In this document: piece after piece, positions 1 to 7,886 of the stretch | How positions within the stretch are numbered: the stretch's first letter is position 1 | Layout of the letters: every line of letters begins with the position of its first letter | NCBI GenBank assembly: GCA_028287725.1 | Contig: JAQBPC010000213.1 | Span: 1-9,781 of the forward strand | Origin: Chloroflexota bacterium | GTDB taxonomy: Bacteria; Chloroflexota; UBA5177; JANWHV01 | Length of the DNA stretch: 9,781 nucleotides | Direction of reading: 5' to 3' | The notes under the pieces: generated by a model | Databases searched by the model: none | The model's input: the letters and a program-made list of their open reading frames with translations, nothing else | Told to the model about the DNA's origin: nothing | Made by a program: the position numbers and the translations under genes

Positions 1-2087
1 CGTCGGGTACCTTCTCCGCCTCCTTCACCATTCCGGCCAATGCCGTTCAGACCTTATATACGATTACGGCCGCAGATTCGTCTCGCACCGCATCCACTAC
101 GTTAAACGTCTCGACGGCTACGGGAACAGCCGGCGTGACGTTGATCAATACGCCCTCTGCGGCCGCGCCAAACCAGGTTATTGGGCTGACTGGCACCGGC
201 TATACAGCCGGTTCAGTGGTAACGATTACCGGCCTCGGAAATTCCTCCACTACTGTTGCCTCCGCAACCGGCGCCATCACCACCACCATCACGGTTCCCT
301 CGAATCAGGCGAATGGCAACGTGACGCTTACCGCGACTGATTCGGCCAGTCGATTCGCGACCGCCGTTGAGCGTAGTGGTGTCGCTGGAATCAGCTTGAT
401 ACTCAATCCGGCCTCTGGGCTGGTGGGCTCGTCGCCCGCCATTGCTGGTACCGGCTTCCGGGCAGGTGAGCAGATGCTCGTTAGCCTCGCGCAGCCCGGT
501 ACATTGCCGACGGCTATCGCGGGTACAACTGTCTCGTACACAGCCGACGCAAACGGCAACTTCAGCGGCACATTCCCGGTACCGAATCAGCCAGCCGGAA
601 ACTATGTAGTGCTCGCACTCGGCGCCACGAGCCGCATCATGGCGACTACCGCGTTCGCGGTCAATGCAGCGGCAGCAACGGCGTCGCCATCGCCAACCGC
701 GTCCGGCACGCCTGGCGTGGTGCCGTTCCCCACGCCTCCGGTAGTGCCCACCCCCGTAACTGGGCCGCTCGCCTCGGTCTCGACTTCGGCGACCACGACC
801 TACTTCGCGGAAGGGTTCACCGGGACTGCGGCCGGTACCAAGAAGGCAACATTCACCGAGAAGCTCTACCTCTTCAATCCTGGCTCGGCGGCTTCTAATG
901 TCACGACCAGCTATTACGTGTACGACACGGCTCACAACACGCACAACGTTGTTACCGCGCACGACACCGTGGCGCCGGGCGCAACAGTCGTTCGCAACGT
1001 AAATTCAGACGCCGGTAACGACCGCGAAGTAAGCATCATTGTGCAGGCTTCGGCCGGCATAAGTGCCGAGACGGTGATCAGTCGCGTCGCCGTTGACGGA
1101 ACGGTACTTGATACTGGCAGCAGCAAGGGCTCGACCGCGCTCGGCCAGACCTGGTATCTCGCAGAGGGTTACACGGGCGCCAGCTTGCAGGAATACCTGC
1201 TGCTGTTCAATCCTGGCAACACGCCCGCGAAAACCCAGATTCAGTACTTGCCAAGTGACACCGCCGCTCCCCCGGCTCAATCGGTAACCATTCCGGCGAA
1301 CGGAAGGGTGACGATTAACGTCCGCTCTGCCTACAACGGATTGATCAAGCAGGGCTCACGCAATATCGGCATCAGTGTGACGTCGGATCAACCTATTGCA
1401 GTCGATCGCTCCCTCTACTGGGGTGACGGCGCAGGCTCTGGGAAATATGGCTATTCCCTCGGCTCGGCGATCAGTGCTGGGAAGTCACTCCAGTACTTCT
1501 CCTTCTTGCCGACGTCGAACGGTTCACAGTCGTTCGTGACCGTCCTCAATCCTACCGGCAACTCGGCGACTGTTACCCTCAGTCTCCGCGATGCTATCGG
1601 CAGCTCAATTCGAGACGTCTCGGCTACCGTGGGTGCGGGCCGTCGCTATACCTTTAGCTTGAACCAACTCCTGTCGGGCAACTACGGTGCAATCTCCGGT
1701 AGCCTCAGCAGCTCGGTCCCGGTCGTGGCCGAAGCCGGCCTGTACTTCGGTGGCTCGCCGAATATCGGTCGCCATCCCGGCCTGGTCGTTCAGGGTGCGG
1801 CTGGCGCATCGGTCGGCAGTCGTGCAAACGTCAATGCCGCCGGCGCGCTGCTTCGCATCGTGAACACGTCAGGCAACGTCATACGTATTCAAGTGTCGGC
1901 CGCGGGCAACGGCGGTTCCACCGTCTTGAACGATTCGACACTCGCAAGCAAGGCATCCCGGGTTGTGCAGGTGCCGGCAGGAACCGATCCGCGCAGCATT
2001 CTCGTGCTGGGCAGCGGCTCCTATACCGCCACAGTCGTCAATGGCGGTGACGCCTCTTCCACCGCTTGGGGCGGCAACCTCAATTAG
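1..2087 (+). CDS. C-terminal part of a large secreted/surface protein with Ig-like and FNPG/LAEG-type repeats (5' partial)
   Basis: The reading frame is open from base 3 to a TAG stop at 2085-2087, giving 694 visible residues. The first possible start (GTG at 135) lies inside a repeat and is not preceded by an obvious Shine-Dalgarno, so the true start is upstream of the window. Residues about 1-220 are beta-rich Ig-like units of roughly 85 residues, each ending in a pattern like TIPANAVQTLYTITAADSS or VPSNQANGNVTLTATDS. Residues about 222-255 are a Pro/Ser/Thr/Ala-rich linker. Residues about 265-600 hold three modules of about 110 residues opening with TYFAEGFTG, TWYLAEGYTG and LQYFSFLPT, each followed by a (F/L)NP(G/T) turn; a fourth, degenerate unit ends the protein. 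Cysteines are absent from the visible part. There is no LPXTG, C-terminal helix or SLH domain, so it is probably released or held non-covalently. Function is unknown; adhesion or cell-envelope display is only an inference from the architecture. Confidence 0.85.
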   Translation, partial: SGTFSASFTIPANAVQTLYTITAADSSRTASTTLNVSTATGTAGVTLINTPSAAAPNQVIGLTGTGYTAGSVVTITGLGNSSTTVASATGAITTTITVPSNQANGNVTLTATDSASRFATAVERSGVAGISLILNPASGLVGSSPAIAGTGFRAGEQMLVSLAQPGTLPTAIAGTTVSYTADANGNFSGTFPVPNQPAGNYVVLALGATSRIMATTAFAVNAAAATASPSPTASGTPGVVPFPTPPVVPTPVTGPLASVSTSATTTYFAEGFTGTAAGTKKATFTEKLYLFNPGSAASNVTTSYYVYDTAHNTHNVVTAHDTVAPGATVVRNVNSDAGNDREVSIIVQASAGISAETVISRVAVDGTVLDTGSSKGSTALGQTWYLAEGYTGASLQEYLLLFNPGNTPAKTQIQYLPSDTAAPPAQSVTIPANGRVTINVRSAYNGLIKQGSRNIGISVTSDQPIAVDRSLYWGDGAGSGKYGYSLGSAISAGKSLQYFSFLPTSNGSQSFVTVLNPTGNSATVTLSLRDAIGSSIRDVSATVGAGRRYTFSLNQLLSGNYGAISGSLSSSVPVVAEAGLYFGGSPNIGRHPGLVVQGAAGASVGSRANVNAAGALLRIVNTSGNVIRIQVSAAGNGGSTVLNDSTLASKASRVVQVPAGTDPRSILVLGSGSYTATVVNGGDASSTAWGGNLN
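3..665 (+). repeat. Tandem Ig-like protein repeats (about 85 residues each)
   Basis: Three diverged copies can be aligned by eye at protein level: a partial copy at about 3-137, one at about 138-392 and one at about 393-665. Shared marks are GLTGTGYTAGSVVTI / AIAGTGFRAGEQMLV near the unit start and (G)TFxVPxNQxxGNxxLxAxxxxSRxA near its end. They resemble TIG/Ig-like folds of bacterial surface proteins. DNA identity between copies is low, so these are old duplications rather than recent slippage. Confidence 0.55.
798..1830 (+). repeat. Three C-terminal FNPG/LAEG-type beta modules
   Basis: Modules begin at about 798 (TYFAEGFTG), 1149 (TWYLAEGYTG) and 1488 (LQYFSFLPT). Each has an aromatic-rich opening, then a strand ending in LFNPG, LFNPG or VLNPT, then S/T-rich strands with a VAPGATVV, IPANGRVTI or VGAGRRYTF strand, and finally an (I/V)xAE or IAVDRSLYWG strand. 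The third copy has lost the AEG signature. I recognise this layout from secreted proteins of Chloroflexota and Actinomycetota but cannot name a verified family. Confidence 0.5.
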
Positions 2088-2105
2088 GCAGTCACTGTTC
2101 CGCGC

Positions 2106-2139
2106 CTACCAGATCACCGGTTTTCCGGTGATCTGGTAG
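2106..2139. terminator. Perfect 15-bp hairpin just after the plus-strand gene
   Basis: CTACCAGATCACCGG is followed by a TTTT loop and its exact reverse complement. It starts 18 bases after the TAG stop of the plus-strand gene. No T-run follows on either strand, so it is not a textbook intrinsic terminator. It may protect the mRNA 3' end, block read-through, or be a dispersed inverted repeat. Confidence 0.5.
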
Positions 2140-2154
2140 TCCGGGAGTAGATAA

Positions 2155-2193
2155 CAAGAACCCCGGTCGCTGACCAAGTGACCGGGGTTCTTG
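2155..2193. terminator. Bidirectional intrinsic-type terminator between convergent genes
   Basis: CAAGAACCCCGGTC pairs perfectly (14 bp) with GACCGGGGTTCTTG across an 11-base loop. The stem has a GC core (CCCCGGTC) with AAGAA/TTCTT at its base, so either strand reads a GC stem running into a T-rich 3' arm: TTCTTGCATTT on plus, TTCTTGTTAT on minus. It lies between the plus-strand gene ending at 2087 and the minus-strand acetyltransferase ending at 2253, so it can serve both. Confidence 0.8.
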
Positions 2194-2252
2194 CATTTAT
2201 GCTTGCCGTGATGCACTCAGGATGCGCACATTCTCGCGCATGGGTCAGGGCA

Positions 2253-2849
2253 TTAAGGGACCTCAACAACCGGCGGTAAAGGAGTCGTAAACTCGCTCGC
2301 CAAGCACTCCATAAACACAATGTCGTAAACGCGCGAACCGATCCGGTGCGCTTCACGCCGCCTGCCGATCTCGCGAAAGCCCACGCGAAGGTAGGTGTTG
2401 ATCGCCCGTAGGTTCCCGCTGAATGTATCCAGCATAATGTTGTGCAACCCTAGGATCCGGAAGCCGTAATCGATGATAAGCATCGTGGCCTCGGTGCCGT
2501 AACCGCGACCCCATTGGCTCTTCTCATTTATTGAGATCCCCATTGTGGCAGTACGGTGTTCATAGTCGATGTCACGAAGGTTCACCCAGCCGATCGGCTG
2601 GAGCGCCGCGGTCTCGAATATAGTGAAATGAACGCGGTTGCGCGAACGAGTGTAGTGTTCAAGATCCGCCGCGACGGATTCCATCGTGGCAGGACGAACA
2701 ATTTCGCCGCCCATCAACTCTACGTCAAAGTCGTTCGCCCAGCGATGATAGACCGGAAGAAGATCGTGCGACATCGGCCCAAGTGCAACTCTGCGACCGA
2801 CAATATTAATAATCGGTGGCGACGTACCTTGGTCAGTCAGGTCTGCCAT
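2253..2849 (-). CDS. GNAT-family N-acetyltransferase (RimJ/RimL-like)
   Basis: Predicted cytoplasmic enzyme of 198 residues that would transfer an acetyl group from acetyl-CoA to an amine; the acceptor cannot be told. The first strands (about 15-50) match the GNAT acceptor region. The acetyl-CoA pyrophosphate loop is WGRGYGTEA at 113-121, with W where many relatives have Q or R. Motif B is N146 to F158, with the NxxAIxxYxxxGF pattern typical of RimL-type proteins. Length suits the family. I chose the ATG at 2849 because AGGAAGG lies about 10 bases upstream; in-frame ATGs at 2957 and 2900 lack a visible Shine-Dalgarno and would add a low-complexity N-terminus. The TAA stop at 2253-2255 is followed by the shared terminator. 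It lies 174 bases downstream of gltB on the same strand, so it could be read through from gltB or use its own promoter near 2990. Alternatives include ribosomal-protein, small-molecule or antibiotic acetylation. Confidence 0.88.
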   Translation of the reverse strand: MADLTDQGTSPPIINIVGRRVALGPMSHDLLPVYHRWANDFDVELMGGEIVRPATMESVAADLEHYTRSRNRVHFTIFETAALQPIGWVNLRDIDYEHRTATMGISINEKSQWGRGYGTEATMLIIDYGFRILGLHNIMLDTFSGNLRAINTYLRVGFREIGRRREAHRIGSRVYDIVFMECLASEFTTPLPPVVEVP

Positions 2850-2913
2850 GTGGCGCTGCCCTTCCTGGATGGTTTTGAATGCCGGGCGTGCGCCACTCAT
2901 CATGGCGCGTTGG

Positions 2914-2938
2914 GTGCCCCACGGTGGCGTGGGGGCAC
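2914..2938 (-). other. Hairpin in the upstream region of the acetyltransferase
   Basis: GTGCCCCAC and GTGGGGGCAC pair over 9 bp with one bulged G and a six-base loop. It lies 65 bases upstream of the chosen ATG, inside the likely leader of the acetyltransferase mRNA. No T-run follows, so terminator function is doubtful. It also falls inside the reading frame if the start at 2957 were used. A role in leader structure is possible but unproven. Confidence 0.35.
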
Positions 2939-2985
2939 AAGTGAGGCGGCCGGCCATGCATTAAAGCGGCCAGCCGATACCCACG

Positions 2986-2994
2986 ACTATACCA
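2986..2994 (-). promoter_or_regulatory. Possible extended -10 promoter for the acetyltransferase
   Basis: The minus strand reads TGGTATAGT, an extended -10 (TGn plus TATAGT, 5 of 6 to TATAAT). It lies between the gltB stop and the acetyltransferase, and would give a leader of about 130 nt. The -35 region (GGAGAA) is poor, as is tolerated for extended -10 promoters. Just upstream on the minus strand lies a 5-bp GC hairpin (2996-3009) without a T-tract. Confidence 0.35.
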
Positions 2995-3023
2995 CAGCGC
3001 GCGAGCGCTTCTCCTGGGAGAGT

Positions 3024-6000
3024 CTAGACCGCAACCGCCTCGTCGTCGACTATCTGAGCTCGGGCGACTATGGAGACAACCTTGTCCAGGCGGTATCTCG
3101 CATAGAATTCCCAGTACCGCAGCATATTTTCCGCCAAGGGGGATTTTGTCCATCGGGCATGCTCGGAGATCAACTCGTGGAGCGGTCCTTCCGGATCCAT
3201 CTCTTCTGCAGTGAGCGGCTCGACGCGAACGTAATCGGTATTGAGCCGGCCGCGCTCTTCGGCGGTGAAGCCGTTGAGGAGATAGGCGACGCCGCCGGTC
3301 ATACCCGCGCCAAAATTAAGCCCCACCTCGCCAAGCACGACGACCGTGCCCTTGGTCATATACTCGCAGCCATGCGGCCCAATGCCCTCGACCACCGCCT
3401 CCGCGCCAGAGTTGCGACACATGAAACGCTGGCCGGCACGACCATTGACGAACAGTCGACCGCCCGTGGCGCCATACCCAACGGTATTCCCGACGAGTGC
3501 GGTGCTCTCGGGTGGACAGCCGAGGTCGTCCGGCGGACGCACCGCGATGGTTGCGCCCTTGCCCATCGCTTTCCCCACATAGTCGTTCGCGCGCCCCACC
3601 AATGTAATCCGAATGCCGCCCCAGATGCCAAAGCCGAGCGACTGCCCCGCATACCCGTAGAGGTGAATGTCGAGCGGTTGGCGTAGACCGGTCTCGCCGG
3701 TCAACCCAACTATCTCACCGGCGAGCGTGGCGCCCACCGCGCGATCGGTGTTGCTGATAGAGTAGCGAAGCGTTGCAGGTCGAAGCCGGCTTGGGTCGAT
3801 CAGCGACCGAGCGTCATGCAAGATTTGCTGATTTAATGAGCTGACTTCAACCGGGATTGGGCGTCGTGGTCCCAATGGTCGGGGTCGCCCAAGAAGATCG
3901 TGGTCAAATCGAATCCCGGTTCCGGTGGCCTCAGGATCCTTCGGGCTTAGCAGGTCGGTTCTACCGATGATTTCTTGCACCGATCGGTAGCCAAGCTGTG
4001 CCAAAATCTGGCGAATCTCTTCAGCGACAAGTACAAGGTACTTCACCAGGTGCACGGGCTTCCCGGAGTACTTCGCACGGAGTTTCTTAGACTGCGTGGC
4101 AATGCCTGTTGGACAGGTGTTGAGGTGGCACTGACGGGCCAAAATACAACCCTGCGCAACGAGAAGCGTTGTGCCGATGGCAACAGCCTCCGCTCCCAAT
4201 ATGAACGCCTTGATCGCATGCATGCCTGTCTGTACGCCGCCGTCTACGACGAGCTTCACGCGATCCCTAAGGTCGTTCGCGTACAGTACCTGGTGAGTCA
4301 CTTGCACGCCTAACTCCCAGGGTAGGCCCGTGAACTTGATCGAGCTGAGCGGTGAAGCGCCGGTGCCGCCTGAGTGTCCGGCGATGTGGACAGTGTGAGC
4401 GCCGCCCTTGGCGACTCCGGCCGCGACAATCGCCACCCCGGTCTCGCTCACCAGTTTCACATTGCCGCGAGACCGCGGATTGAACTGGAACAGGTCGTGC
4501 ATGAGCTCAGCCAGGTCTTCGATCGAGTAGATGTCGTGATGTGGCGGAGGCGAAATGAGATAAACGCCTGGGTCGGATCCACGGACCTCGGCAATCGCAT
4601 GCGATACCTTATGCCCGGGCAGCTGGCCTCCCTCACCAGGCTTCGCTCCCTGCGCCATCTTGATTTGCCATTCCTTGAGATGGTGCATGTATTGCGGCGT
4701 AACGCCAAAGCGCGCGGAGGCTATCGGCTTGATCATGCTGTTCGCATTGGTCCCGTACCGGTGCTTCCGCTCGCCGCCCTCTCCGGTGTTCGAGCGTGCT
4801 CCAACCCGGTTCAAGGCTCGAGCGATGTCCTCGTGCGACTCGTCACTCAGTGAGCCCCAGGACATGGCGCCGCCAGAGATTCGACCCCAACTCTCCCGAT
4901 CGTCGAGAATCTTCCATACCGGCTCAACCTCTTCAATTGGAATGGGCGCGCGGTCGGAAACGATGGAGAATCCGTCGCCCACCGTCAGCGCTTCGCGTTC
5001 ATTGATGCTGTTAGCCCAAGTCGCATACTTATCACGCGAGCCTGGGTCCATCACCTGTACGAATGCCGAGAGGAATTCAGGCGGGGACTTGTCCTCGTAC
5101 GCCTCAAAGCAGGCCATCTCCGTTTCGGTTTCCGCTACCACCTTAGGCAGCGTTGAAAACACTTTGGGCTCGAAGGCGCGCGGGATTCCGCCCTTGCGGT
5201 ACCGGACGAAGCCCTGATCGCTTAGCGACGGTGCGCGGCGGTCCTTCGGGACTGCTTTCTCCTCGACGTGAACGGCAGCACCGCCGACGGTCACCAACTC
5301 GCCGGCCAGGAGATCGCCAAAGGCCGTTTGATGCGACGCGACAACATCCTCAACGAGGTTCTCAAGGCTCACGCCCGATCCCCAATGCGCCGCACCTGAA
5401 AAGAACCGTGCGACAACATCCGCGTCGAGCCCTAGCACTTCGAAGAGACCCGCGCCTGTGTACGAGGTGACGGCGCAGATACCCATCTTCGACATCACCT
5501 TGACGACGCCCTTGTGCAACACCTTGCGGAAGCGCTCGCCGTGGGTGTCCTCCGCGCATCCTTCCTCATTGTCCGAGAGTCGCCAGGCCCATTCCAGCGC
5601 CATCCACGGATGCACCGCGTCCGCACCAAAACCTAGCTGGCAGGCGACGTGATGCTCATGCCAGGCGCTTGCGGTGTCCACAACCAGGCCCACCTGTGTC
5701 CTAATGCCCGCATCCAGCAGGCGGCGGTGCACTCGTGATACTGCGAGCAACATCGGTATGGCAGCGTGCTCTTCGTCAACCGCGGGTATGAGGACGCGCG
5801 GATCAGAGACCACGGACCCTAGGCTCGAACCGTTCAAGGCGGCGCCGTTGGACTTTCCGTTGCTTGCGGTGTACTGCCCGCGTGGAATCCGATCGCTGAG
5901 GATCAGTACCCTGGCGCCTGCATACACCGCACTGAGCGCGCTGTCCTCGAGCGCACTGAGCGCACGCTCGAATGAGGCGACTGGACCGTCTGGATCATTT

Positions 6001-7781
6001 ACGGGGAACCGCACATTGAGATGCTCTATCGCATCCTGTCGGGTAATCCAGGAAAAGCGCGGACCGCTCAAAACGGGAGAGTCCAACTCAATCGAATGCC
6101 CTGAGACTGGACCGCCAAAAAAGTTGTCAAGCTTTCCCAGATAGACCCGCGTGCTAAAAACGAGACCTTCCCGATATGGGTCGATCGGCGGGTTCGTGAC
6201 TTGCGCAAAGCGTTGCCGGAGGTGATCCTCAAGCATCCGCGGGCGGCCGATAAATGGCGTAAGCTGCGAATCGTCTCCCATGCTCCAGACCGCTTCTTTG
6301 TTCTCGCGAACCATCGGCAAGACGAAATACGTCAAGTCGTCTTGCGTGGTTCCGGCCGCGATCTGGATGCGTGTGAAAGTCTCAGCATCAAGAGCTGGGC
6401 GGCGATAGGGATCCGTTCCCCCGGCCGTGATATGGCGCTCCGCTTGCGACTGCCAGTCGCTGACAAGTCCGACCAGCTCGGCCTTAATTTCCTTGTCGTG
6501 ATAACAGCGGCCGCTCTCCATATCGAGTGCAAGAAGCTCGCCCGGGCCGAGTTGACCAGTGTAAATTACGTCGCCGCTTGGCCACTCCGTCACGCCTTGC
6601 TCCGACGCGACAATGACCTGGCGCGGGCCGCCGGAGCCGCCGGTCTCTTGTACGAACAGTGGGCGGAGCCCGTTCCTATCGAGGTGTGCGATGAGCCATT
6701 TGCCGTCGTAATAAATCAGACCTGCCGGGCCGTCCCAGGGCTCACGCGTGGCCTGTTGCAGCCGATACCAGGCGCGCAGGTCCTCGTGCATCTCAGTGAC
6801 CGCTTCGTGCGCTTCCGGCACGAGGCTGAGCATTGCCTGAACCGGACTTACCCCGGATCGCGTGATCGCTTCCATTAACCGATCGAGCTGGGCACTGTCG
6901 CTATTTGTTTCCTCGCCCAGGATCGGCGAGAGTCGGCGGCGCCTGCTGGAGCTAAGTGACCGCTCGCGCGCACCAGTCCAGGTTCGGTTCCCCAAGAGCG
7001 TATTGATTTCGCCGTTATGGCAGAGGCGGCGGAATGGCTGTGCAAGTGCCCAGTCGGGAAGCGTGTTGGTGGCGTAGCGCTGGTGATACACCGCGACCGA
7101 GGCCATGAAACGCTCATCACCGAGATCCGCATGATAGAACTCTCGAACCTGCGTGGCACGGAACAAGCCCTTGTAGACCACTGAGTGTGCCGAGAACGAC
7201 GGGATATGTAACCCAAGCCGTCGCGCCTCCGCGCGTCGCTCGATTCGCTTTCTTGCGCGAAACAAGCGTGCTTCAAAGGCATCCACATCCATATCCTCAG
7301 GTCGCCGGACCAAAACCTGCGCCACGATCGGGCAGGTCTCGAGAGCACGCGCACCAAGGATATCTCGCGCTACCGGAAGCTCGCGCCAGCCAAGCACCGG
7401 TAGGTGCAGGCGCTCGAGGGACTGCACGACGAGTTCCTTTGTTTCCGCGGCAAGCGTAGGATCGGTCGATGTGAAGAACATGCCCAACCCGAATGGATTC
7501 GGGTCCTCAGGCAGCTCAACGCCGAATACCTCGGCGAAAAACGGTGCATGGATACTGAATAATATGCCGGCACCGTCGCTGGTGCCCGGGTCGCTGGAGT
7601 CGCGGCGAGTTTCGGCTCCTCGGTGGGTCAGACAGCCAATGGCGTCAATCGCCTGGCGCACCACATCCCTGGTAGCCACACCGTCGTTGTTCGCGAGGAA
7701 CCCGATACCGCACGCGCCGCGTGTCCACTCGTGCGCGGGGATATTCGGATACATCACGCGTAAGGGATCTACACCGGACAC
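3024..7781 (-). CDS. gltB: Glutamate synthase (GOGAT), large alpha subunit, NADPH type
   Basis: Makes two glutamates from glutamine and 2-oxoglutarate; glutamine is hydrolysed in the N-terminal domain and ammonia channelled to the FMN domain. At 1585 residues it is somewhat longer than typical GltB (about 1480-1530). The amidotransferase domain covers about 24-410: C24 (ACGIGFLAN) is the expected nucleophile exposed after propeptide removal, and CHNGEINT is at 254-261. The central domain follows at about 450-760. The FMN synthase domain (about 850-1230) has TGEGGE at 999, KPGEGGQLPG at 1047 and HSGGTGASP at 1136. C1212, C1218 and C1223 form the C-x5-C-x4-C 3Fe-4S motif. The GXGXG helix domain is at about 1345-1510. 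The loop after TGEGGE is short, lacking the ferredoxin-loop insertion of plant/cyanobacterial enzymes, so an NADPH type needing GltD is inferred; gltD is not adjacent. A Ser/Asn/Gly-rich insertion at about 637-659 is unusual. The GTG at 7781 is preferred (AAAGGAG 7 bases upstream); a GTG at 7838 is the alternative. Confidence 0.97.
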   Translation of the reverse strand: MSGVDPLRVMYPNIPAHEWTRGACGIGFLANNDGVATRDVVRQAIDAIGCLTHRGAETRRDSSDPGTSDGAGILFSIHAPFFAEVFGVELPEDPNPFGLGMFFTSTDPTLAAETKELVVQSLERLHLPVLGWRELPVARDILGARALETCPIVAQVLVRRPEDMDVDAFEARLFRARKRIERRAEARRLGLHIPSFSAHSVVYKGLFRATQVREFYHADLGDERFMASVAVYHQRYATNTLPDWALAQPFRRLCHNGEINTLLGNRTWTGARERSLSSSRRRRLSPILGEETNSDSAQLDRLMEAITRSGVSPVQAMLSLVPEAHEAVTEMHEDLRAWYRLQQATREPWDGPAGLIYYDGKWLIAHLDRNGLRPLFVQETGGSGGPRQVIVASEQGVTEWPSGDVIYTGQLGPGELLALDMESGRCYHDKEIKAELVGLVSDWQSQAERHITAGGTDPYRRPALDAETFTRIQIAAGTTQDDLTYFVLPMVRENKEAVWSMGDDSQLTPFIGRPRMLEDHLRQRFAQVTNPPIDPYREGLVFSTRVYLGKLDNFFGGPVSGHSIELDSPVLSGPRFSWITRQDAIEHLNVRFPVNDPDGPVASFERALSALEDSALSAVYAGARVLILSDRIPRGQYTASNGKSNGAALNGSSLGSVVSDPRVLIPAVDEEHAAIPMLLAVSRVHRRLLDAGIRTQVGLVVDTASAWHEHHVACQLGFGADAVHPWMALEWAWRLSDNEEGCAEDTHGERFRKVLHKGVVKVMSKMGICAVTSYTGAGLFEVLGLDADVVARFFSGAAHWGSGVSLENLVEDVVASHQTAFGDLLAGELVTVGGAAVHVEEKAVPKDRRAPSLSDQGFVRYRKGGIPRAFEPKVFSTLPKVVAETETEMACFEAYEDKSPPEFLSAFVQVMDPGSRDKYATWANSINEREALTVGDGFSIVSDRAPIPIEEVEPVWKILDDRESWGRISGGAMSWGSLSDESHEDIARALNRVGARSNTGEGGERKHRYGTNANSMIKPIASARFGVTPQYMHHLKEWQIKMAQGAKPGEGGQLPGHKVSHAIAEVRGSDPGVYLISPPPHHDIYSIEDLAELMHDLFQFNPRSRGNVKLVSETGVAIVAAGVAKGGAHTVHIAGHSGGTGASPLSSIKFTGLPWELGVQVTHQVLYANDLRDRVKLVVDGGVQTGMHAIKAFILGAEAVAIGTTLLVAQGCILARQCHLNTCPTGIATQSKKLRAKYSGKPVHLVKYLVLVAEEIRQILAQLGYRSVQEIIGRTDLLSPKDPEATGTGIRFDHDLLGRPRPLGPRRPIPVEVSSLNQQILHDARSLIDPSRLRPATLRYSISNTDRAVGATLAGEIVGLTGETGLRQPLDIHLYGYAGQSLGFGIWGGIRITLVGRANDYVGKAMGKGATIAVRPPDDLGCPPESTALVGNTVGYGATGGRLFVNGRAGQRFMCRNSGAEAVVEGIGPHGCEYMTKGTVVVLGEVGLNFGAGMTGGVAYLLNGFTAEERGRLNTDYVRVEPLTAEEMDPEGPLHELISEHARWTKSPLAENMLRYWEFYARYRLDKVVSIVARAQIVDDEAVAV

Positions 7782-7788
7782 AGCGAGG

Positions 7789-7795
7789 CTCCTTT
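7789..7795 (-). promoter_or_regulatory. Ribosome binding site deciding the gltB start
   Basis: The minus strand reads AAAGGAG, then 7 bases, then GTG at 7781. No comparable site precedes the longer GTG at 7838. The chosen start leaves a 23-residue propeptide before the catalytic cysteine, in the range of known GltB leaders. A GGCTC at 7811-7815 could pair with GAGCC at 7787-7791, covering the 3' part of the site; this is a weak helix. Confidence 0.7.
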
Positions 7796-7886
7796 CATCC
7801 CGCGGCCCGTGAGCCAGGGGAGGCACCGACGTCTGCACATCACCACCCGCTACATGGGGTACTCTGGCAACCCGGCACAGTCATTG

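Noticed and set aside
213..962. 249-codon open frame on the minus strand opposite the secreted-protein gene
   Set aside because: Arginine-rich, low-quality translation with no motif or ribosome site; a shadow of the GC-rich plus-strand coding frame.
2222..2241. 6-bp inverted repeat ATGCGC/GCGCAT near the acetyltransferase stop
   Set aside because: Short stem with an 8-base loop and no T-run; expected by chance in this composition and redundant with the strong terminator nearby.
3346..3582. Several 64-112-codon plus-strand frames across gltB
   Set aside because: All are antisense shadows of the intact gltB frame without independent support.
2556..3686. 376-codon plus-strand frame antisense to the acetyltransferase and the gltB 3' end
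   Set aside because: It lies opposite two well-supported genes, bridges their intergenic gap, and shows no domain; open by base composition only.
6201..6878. 225-codon plus-strand frame antisense to gltB
   Set aside because: Opposite the conserved glutaminase/central region of GltB; no ribosome site or recognisable family.
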